Positions 13,842 through 17,258 of a stretch of DNA of 17,258 nt are shown one piece after another. Source of the stretch: JAVBNC01 sp031551765 (lineage in GTDB: Bacteria > Desulfobacterota > Desulfovibrionia > Desulfovibrionales > Desulfovibrionaceae); NCBI GenBank assembly GCA_031551765.1, contig JAVBNC010000030.1, positions 1 to 17,258 on the forward strand. Direction: 5' to 3'. How positions within the stretch are numbered: the first letter of the stretch is position 1; every line of letters begins with the position of its first letter. The notes below the pieces were generated by a model. It was not told where the DNA came from. It saw only the letters and a list, made by a program, of their open reading frames with translations, and searched no databases. A program made the position numbers and the translations under genes.

Positions 13842-14062
13842 TTGTCGAAGCCATCCAAGAATGAGAGCAGGGCTCTGCCCTGCACCCGCCAAGGGCTGGC
13901 GCCCCTGGACCCCATACAGGGTGACTAAGAAAATAGTGCTTTTATCTGCCGTTCTGTTGATTCGGGCCGTCCTGGCCCTCACCCCTTCGGGGCGCCGGGG
14001 AGGACCCCGGCGGACAATTCCGCTCTCCTGCGGAATTCTCGCGCCACGGCGCTCATATACTG
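13839..14062 (+). repeat. TAG-N-TGTCGAAGCC repeat, copy 4 (long form)
   Basis: The TAG at 13839-13841 is the glycosyltransferase stop codon, then T and TGTCGAAGCC. Hairpins GCAGGGC/GCCCTGC and CCAAGGGC/GCCCCTGG (one mismatch) are followed by CAGGGTGACTAAGAAA and TCTGCCGTTCTGTT as in the copy at 4683-4840. About 75 extra bases of GC hairpins are then inserted before the shared right end GCGCC-AC-GGCGC and ATACTG. The 14063-14145 stretch beyond shows only a GGGGCGCT/AGCGCC hairpin. Confidence 0.75.
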
Positions 14063-14145
14063 GCGTGCGCTGATACGAAGGTTGAAAGGGGCGCTCCCGT
14101 TATTGTGCGGTAGCGCCTCATCAGCGAGAAACGGCTCTCCCCTGT

Positions 14146-14313
14146 GTCAGCACAACCCGCCCCACAGGACGTGGGGCTGCGGAGCGCCGGGGAGTCAGAA
14201 AACAAACCACTACGTGCACCGAGCCGGCGGTCGCGCCCGCCGGCGGCTTACACGCCCTGCACAACATTCCGGCGCGAGAGGCCGCGTCCGCCAGGAAAGC
14301 GGACCGGCCGTCA
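14146..14313. repeat. AGGA-loop repeat, copy 2
   Basis: Matches 10455-10622 over its length. Hairpins CCCCAC-AGGAC-GTGGGG (14160-14176), GCCGGCGG/CCGCCGGC (14223-14230 with 14237-14244, perfect here) and GTCCGC/GCGGAC (14286-14304) with CAGGAAA inside. The most variable part is the A-rich linker between the first two hairpins. Confidence 0.75.
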
Positions 14314-14361
14314 CCCGAAGCGGACGTTTCCCCCTTCCCTTGGCCGCCGGAGGCACCTCTT

Positions 14362-14673
14362 CTACGCGGCTTTTCTGCTGCGCTTGGAGGCTTTGAGGGG
14401 GTTGACCTTTTGGGCGGTATCCCCTTTGGACACCTGAATTTTGTGCTGATTTTGGGCGGCAAGGGCTTCCGGGTCCAGGCCCAGGGCTTTCAGACGCTCA
14501 AGAACGCCCTGGCGCGCGCCGGAATAACGGTTGGGGTCGGCAAGCTGCGTATCCAGCCGGTTTTTCGTGGTCAGGTACAGGCCCTGGCTGTCTATGGCCA
14601 AAAGATAGGAAACCCCGCCCTCTTCAACGGGCTGGATAACCATGTCCGTGGTGGTGCCGAAACGGTTCGTCAT
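14362..14673 (-). CDS. Small basic protein of unknown function
   Basis: 103 residues; the ATG at 14673 has GAGGAG 7-8 bases upstream and lies downstream of a promoter with a Fur-box-like site. A longer frame to 14775 would read through that promoter and is rejected. The first half looks like a small beta domain (MVIQPVEEGGVSYLLAIDSQGLYLTTKNR), the middle is helical (ARQGVLERLKALGLDPEALAAQ), and the tail is strongly basic (KASKRSRKAA). No known motif, signal peptide or membrane segment. A nucleic-acid-binding role is possible from the charge only. It is downstream of, and in the same direction as, the Tim44-like gene but has its own promoter. Confidence 0.65.
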   Translation of the reverse strand: MTNRFGTTTDMVIQPVEEGGVSYLLAIDSQGLYLTTKNRLDTQLADPNRYSGARQGVLERLKALGLDPEALAAQNQHKIQVSKGDTAQKVNPLKASKRSRKAA

Positions 14674-14737
14674 GCGCTGCTCCTCGCTGTTTGCAATCAA
14701 TGGCGCGCAACCGTGTCGCCGGCGCGCGCATGCCGGG

Positions 14738-14766
14738 ACTTTATTGAAAATGAAATTCATAGTCAA
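14738..14766 (-). promoter_or_regulatory. Promoter with an embedded Fur-box-like sequence
   Basis: On the minus strand TTGACT (14766-14761) and TAAAGT (14743-14738) are 17 bases apart. The spacer region 14746-14764 (plus strand GAAAATGAAATTCATAGTC) matches the 19-base Fur consensus at 14 positions. Binding there would block RNA polymerase, suggesting iron repression of the small basic gene. The surrounding AT-rich DNA raises the chance of a spurious match. Confidence 0.4.
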
Positions 14767-14807
14767 TATATACAACTATATTCTCACTTTCGTGCCTGCG
14801 GGCCAGC

Positions 14808-15473
14808 TTACGCTTTTACGTGGTGAATGGCGTCCAGCAGCCAGGGGGCACCGGGCGCCTCGCGGAAAAAAAGCCAGACTTCCCGTTCTTCCTGCACTTC
14901 GCCGCCCCGCTCTTCTTCGCGCAGCAGTATGGTGAAGTAGACTTCCGCCCGGGCTTTGCCGTCCTGCTCGTCTATTTTCAAAATATCCGCTTTCAGCCGG
15001 AGTATGGCGGTGCGCGAAGGCTCGGGGTCTTCTTCCGCCTGGGCTCGCACCTGGGCGGCCATGGCCGGGGTGGTCAGGGCATCAACGCTTTCCAGATCGC
15101 GGACGTCCCAGGCCTCCTGCAGGCGACGAAAAAGCTGCTCCGCCTCTTCCGGACGGAAGGGCGCGGGGTCGTTGCCGGGCGCGGCGGGAGCGGACGGAGC
15201 CTTGGGAGCGGGGGGAGCGGGCGACGCGGGCCGCCCCGCGCCTTTGGCCGTGTTGCGGACGGATTTTTTGCGGCGGGCGTGCCCCAGCAGCTTGAGGGCG
15301 ATAAACAAAAGCAGCGCGAGCAGCCCCAGCGCCAGGGCTATCTGCCCCGCGCTGAACCCGGCGATTTCCGTCTGGCGCACGGCAGCCTGCTGCGCGGCCA
15401 AAGCGTCCGCACTCCAAAAGGACGGAGCAATCGACGACACAAGACTGAACAAAGCAAGGAACAACGCGCGCAC
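14808..15473 (-). CDS. Tim44-like domain protein, membrane-anchored
   Basis: 221 residues. The GTG at 15473 is preferred because GGGAGG lies 4-5 bases upstream and it gives a compact signal sequence (VRALFLALFSLVSSIAPSF to ADALA, residues 1-26); an ATG at 15503 has no well-placed ribosome site. After the predicted cleavage come a membrane span (FSAGQIALALGLLALLLFIALKLLG, about 40-64), an arginine/lysine patch, and a Pro/Ala linker (80-105). The C-terminal domain has the bacterial Tim44-like pattern: FRRLQEAWDVRDLESVDALTTPAMAAQV, a beta sheet (ILRLKADILKIDE to AEVYFTILL) and a closing EVWLFFREAPGAPWLLDAIHHV. In mitochondria Tim44 ties the import motor to the membrane; the role of bacterial relatives is not settled, though membrane-surface binding is plausible. 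Confidence 0.75.
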   Translation of the reverse strand: MRALFLALFSLVSSIAPSFWSADALAAQQAAVRQTEIAGFSAGQIALALGLLALLLFIALKLLGHARRKKSVRNTAKGAGRPASPAPPAPKAPSAPAAPGNDPAPFRPEEAEQLFRRLQEAWDVRDLESVDALTTPAMAAQVRAQAEEDPEPSRTAILRLKADILKIDEQDGKARAEVYFTILLREEERGGEVQEEREVWLFFREAPGAPWLLDAIHHVKA

Positions 15474-15570
15474 GGTACCTCCCAGGCAGGTTGTTGCGGC
15501 CATTGGTCCGGAAACAGTTCTCCAAAAAGTATACGCGGACGGCAAAAGACCGCAAGAGGAGCAAAAGGCC

Positions 15571-15706
15571 GTTCTGAACGGGCGAATTTTTCGTTTTGGC
15601 AAGGAAGGGGGCCGTTTTGGCGAAGAGAGCGTATCACGACATACGTGACCGTAGCCAAAACGGCCCCCTGACGCAGTCCAAAACGGAAAAGGCGCCCGTT
15701 CAGAAC
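15571..15706 (+). repeat. CAAGGA/GACGCAG long-hairpin repeat, copy B
   Basis: Outer stem GTTCTGAACGGGCG (15571-15584) with CGCCCGTTCAGAAC (15693-15706), perfect over 14. Middle TTTTTCGTTTTGG (15587-15599) with CCAAAACGGAAAA (15678-15690). Internal loop CAAGGA (15600-15605) opposite GACGCAGT (15670-15677). Inner AGGGGGCCGTTTTGGC (15606-15621) with GCCAAAACGGCCCCCT (15654-15669), perfect over 16. Tip CGTAT/ATACG. The right outer arm contains the stop codon of the M99-type gene; on the minus strand the structure lies about 100 bases upstream of the Tim44-like start. Confidence 0.85.
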
Positions 15707-17088
15707 CCGAATTCGGACTCGCTCCCGGAAGTGGCTGTGAGCGTTTCCTTGCCGGAAACAGGACGGGGCGAACCGAAGCGCACGAGGAACATACCGGCAA
15801 ACGCTTTGCCTTTGTATAACTCCACGCGGTAGGTGGTACCGCTTTTGTCCACGGAAAAACGGGGGGTGAAGTCTTTTTTGCGCAGCAGGACGCTGCATTC
15901 GCTGCCGTCCGCTTTTTCCTTCACCGCTCCGATAGCGTTGGCGCGATAGCCGGGGATGCTTTTGACCAGGAAAGAGTCCCTGGCGACAATGGTGGAGCCT
16001 ATGCGCACGGTGGCGGGCTTGCCGTCCAGCATGACGTCCACGCTTTCCAGGCTTTCGTCGTACTCCATGTACTGGGGCACGATACGGGTCAGGGTGCGGT
16101 TGCCGTAGGCCACGCGCCAAGCCCCGGCTTCCGCCACCAGGGCCAGCAGGGGTTTGCTGAAACGCGGGGTCTGCTCGCCGCCCTTTTTCAGCGGCACGTA
16201 GCCCATGCTGGGCCGGGCGTCGTCCAGGGGCAGCACAAAGCGGCCGTCGTGAAAAGCCACGGCCACGTCGCTGTTGATGGCGTTTTTCACGCCCTGGGGC
16301 GAGAGGGAAAATTTGCGGGTAAAGGCGATGCCCATCTGACGCATGAAGGATTCCAAGATGCGGATATGGTAGTAGCTGCGGAATTCCGTGGTGAATTCCT
16401 TGCTGGCCTCCACCCCGAACGCCGGTTTGCCGTTGCGCACGGCAAAATAGCTCAGGGTTTTTTCCATTTCCTTATCGCCCTTGCTGGTGTGGGTATTTTT
16501 CAAGTGGTAACGGTGCTCGGGCTTGACCAGGGCCTTGTTGGCCTCGGCCACGGCGGTTTGCCCCATGCGGGCCAGTGCGCCGAAGGAACGCGCGTCCAGG
16601 TTGTCTTGGTCGATGATGACGCACTGACCCCAGCGCTTGGGGTTTTTCAACGGACTTTCGTAACTGGGCCGGTAAAAGCCGCTGCCGTCGTGCAGGTTGA
16701 GGATGAGGTCCACCTGCGGGTCCACGATAATGCCCTGAATGCGGCGCACGGCCGAATAGTCCGGGTCTTTGGCGTCCACATGGGCGAACTTGCGGTTCAT
16801 GTCGCCGCAGCCGCCCCGGCTGCGCACGAGAATACTGGGGAAATTGAGGTTGGGCACCACCCAGACCTGGCCCTGGGTGATGGTGTAGTGCGTCACCAAC
16901 AGGGCGGCCGCGGAAAAGCCGCCGGGTTCGTCCCCCTGGATGCCGCCCACCACCAGCAGCGTGGAACCGCCGCCGGGTCCCAGCCGGTGCAGGGAAAAAT
17001 CGGGCATCTGCGCCGCAAGGGCGGAAGAAGCGCCCCCCAGCGAACAAGCCATCCAGAACAACAGCAGAAACCGGCGGGGCAGCGTCAT
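15700..17088 (-). CDS. M99-type peptidoglycan carboxypeptidase (Csd4/Pgp1-like), periplasmic
   Basis: 462 residues. Starting at 17088 gives a signal peptide (TLPRRFLLLFWMACSLGG to ALA, cleavage near residue 26); the ribosome site is mediocre (AGGA 10 bases upstream). The catalytic domain has GIQGDEPGG, with Gln51-x-x-Glu54 where ordinary M14 carboxypeptidases have His-x-x-Glu, then GDMNRKF (96-101), LNLHDGSG with His133 as the third zinc ligand, and FGVEASKEF with Glu227 as the candidate general base. A Gln-x-x-Glu zinc site is the peculiarity of Helicobacter Csd4 and Campylobacter Pgp1, which trim tripeptide side chains of peptidoglycan and impose helical shape. The length and beta-rich C-terminal half also fit. 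In a Desulfovibrio-like cell it may set vibrioid curvature; that is inference. Its stop codon lies inside a long-hairpin repeat. Confidence 0.8.
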   Translation of the reverse strand: MTLPRRFLLLFWMACSLGGASSALAAQMPDFSLHRLGPGGGSTLLVVGGIQGDEPGGFSAAALLVTHYTITQGQVWVVPNLNFPSILVRSRGGCGDMNRKFAHVDAKDPDYSAVRRIQGIIVDPQVDLILNLHDGSGFYRPSYESPLKNPKRWGQCVIIDQDNLDARSFGALARMGQTAVAEANKALVKPEHRYHLKNTHTSKGDKEMEKTLSYFAVRNGKPAFGVEASKEFTTEFRSYYHIRILESFMRQMGIAFTRKFSLSPQGVKNAINSDVAVAFHDGRFVLPLDDARPSMGYVPLKKGGEQTPRFSKPLLALVAEAGAWRVAYGNRTLTRIVPQYMEYDESLESVDVMLDGKPATVRIGSTIVARDSFLVKSIPGYRANAIGAVKEKADGSECSVLLRKKDFTPRFSVDKSGTTYRVELYKGKAFAGMFLVRFGSPRPVSGKETLTATSGSESEFGF

Positions 17089-17138
17089 ATGCGGGGGGTC
17101 CTGGTATGCCGGAACGTCCGGCGTTGTGATGAAAGCCC

Positions 17139-17167
17139 TGTATAGCGCACTTCGCGCCATAAACCAA
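17139..17167 (-). promoter_or_regulatory. Candidate promoter for the M99-type gene
   Basis: On the minus strand TTGGTT (17167-17162) and TATACA (17144-17139) with a 17-base spacer, about 50 bases before the ATG at 17088. Confidence 0.4.
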
Positions 17168-17194
17168 GCGCGCACTTACGCGACGCCCGGAGGC

Positions 17195-17208
17195 GGGGGG
17201 GGGGGGGG
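17195..17208. repeat. Run of 14 G
   Basis: An uninterrupted G14 tract about 28 bases upstream of the candidate -35 box of the M99-type gene. The 50 bases beyond it are low-complexity (ACCACACCACC-like) and unlike the rest of the window, suggesting either a slippery phase-variable tract or an assembly artefact at a contig end. Confidence 0.7.
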
Positions 17209-17258
17209 TGGTTTTGGTTATATTTGAAAACCCACAACACCACACCACCCCACAACAA

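Noticed and set aside
1..17258. CRISPR array, tRNA, rRNA or prophage genes
   Set aside because: No regularly spaced identical repeats, no tRNA-like cloverleaf with the usual T-loop sequence and no phage structural genes were seen on either strand by eye.

Overview
The window is about 17.3 kb of GC-rich bacterial DNA with ten protein genes on confident family calls or clear architecture, two further genes of uncertain role, and unusually rich intergenic DNA. Codon usage, gene content (anaerobic C4-dicarboxylate carrier, amphi-Trp protein, YkgJ-type cysteine cluster protein, M99-type cell-shape carboxypeptidase) and the dense dispersed hairpin repeats point to a sulfate-reducer-like member of Desulfovibrionaceae; this is inference, as no rRNA or marker gene is present. 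The left edge cuts through a dispersed repeat and the right edge lies just past a 14-G run, so both look like assembly break points.

Layout. 1-1790: truncated repeat, terminator, and a DcuC-family carrier (minus strand) with a promoter. 1788-2232: a 445-bp element with inverted ends, abutting recQ (minus, 2230-4476, GTG start). 4477-4850: a large palindrome and another repeat. 4851-5693: esterase (minus). 6017-7441: acidic Ala/Pro-rich cytoplasmic protein (plus). 7442-8046: a strong promoter driving an apparent structured non-coding RNA of about 320 nt, then a separate promoter for the amphi-Trp gene (8047-8454). 8631-10227: alpha/beta hydrolase and YkgJ-family protein (plus). 10678-11754: tartrate/isopropylmalate-type dehydrogenase (minus). 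11985-12392: nucleoside deoxyribosyltransferase-like protein (minus). 12618-13841: GT2 glycosyltransferase (plus). 14362-14673: small basic protein (minus). 14808-15473: Tim44-like membrane protein (minus). 15700-17088: M99-type peptidoglycan carboxypeptidase (minus).

The genes do not form one pathway; most are single transcription units. What ties the window together is the intergenic DNA. At least four repeat families occur: (i) a long hairpin with an invariant asymmetric internal loop (CAAGGA opposite GACGCAG) set in stems that differ between copies yet still pair (8464-8610, 12422-12523, 15571-15706, and a half copy at 1-35); (ii) an element beginning TAG-N-TGTCGAAGCC, whose TAG is the actual stop codon of recQ, the YkgJ-family gene and the glycosyltransferase, followed by hairpins with differing but paired arms; (iii) a roughly 168-bp repeat with hairpins presenting AGGA in their loops (10455-10622, 14146-14313); and (iv) post-stop hairpins sharing a GAATCGGGGGAA lead-in. 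Families (i) and (ii), plus the RNA at about 7517-7835, are the best candidates for something undescribed.
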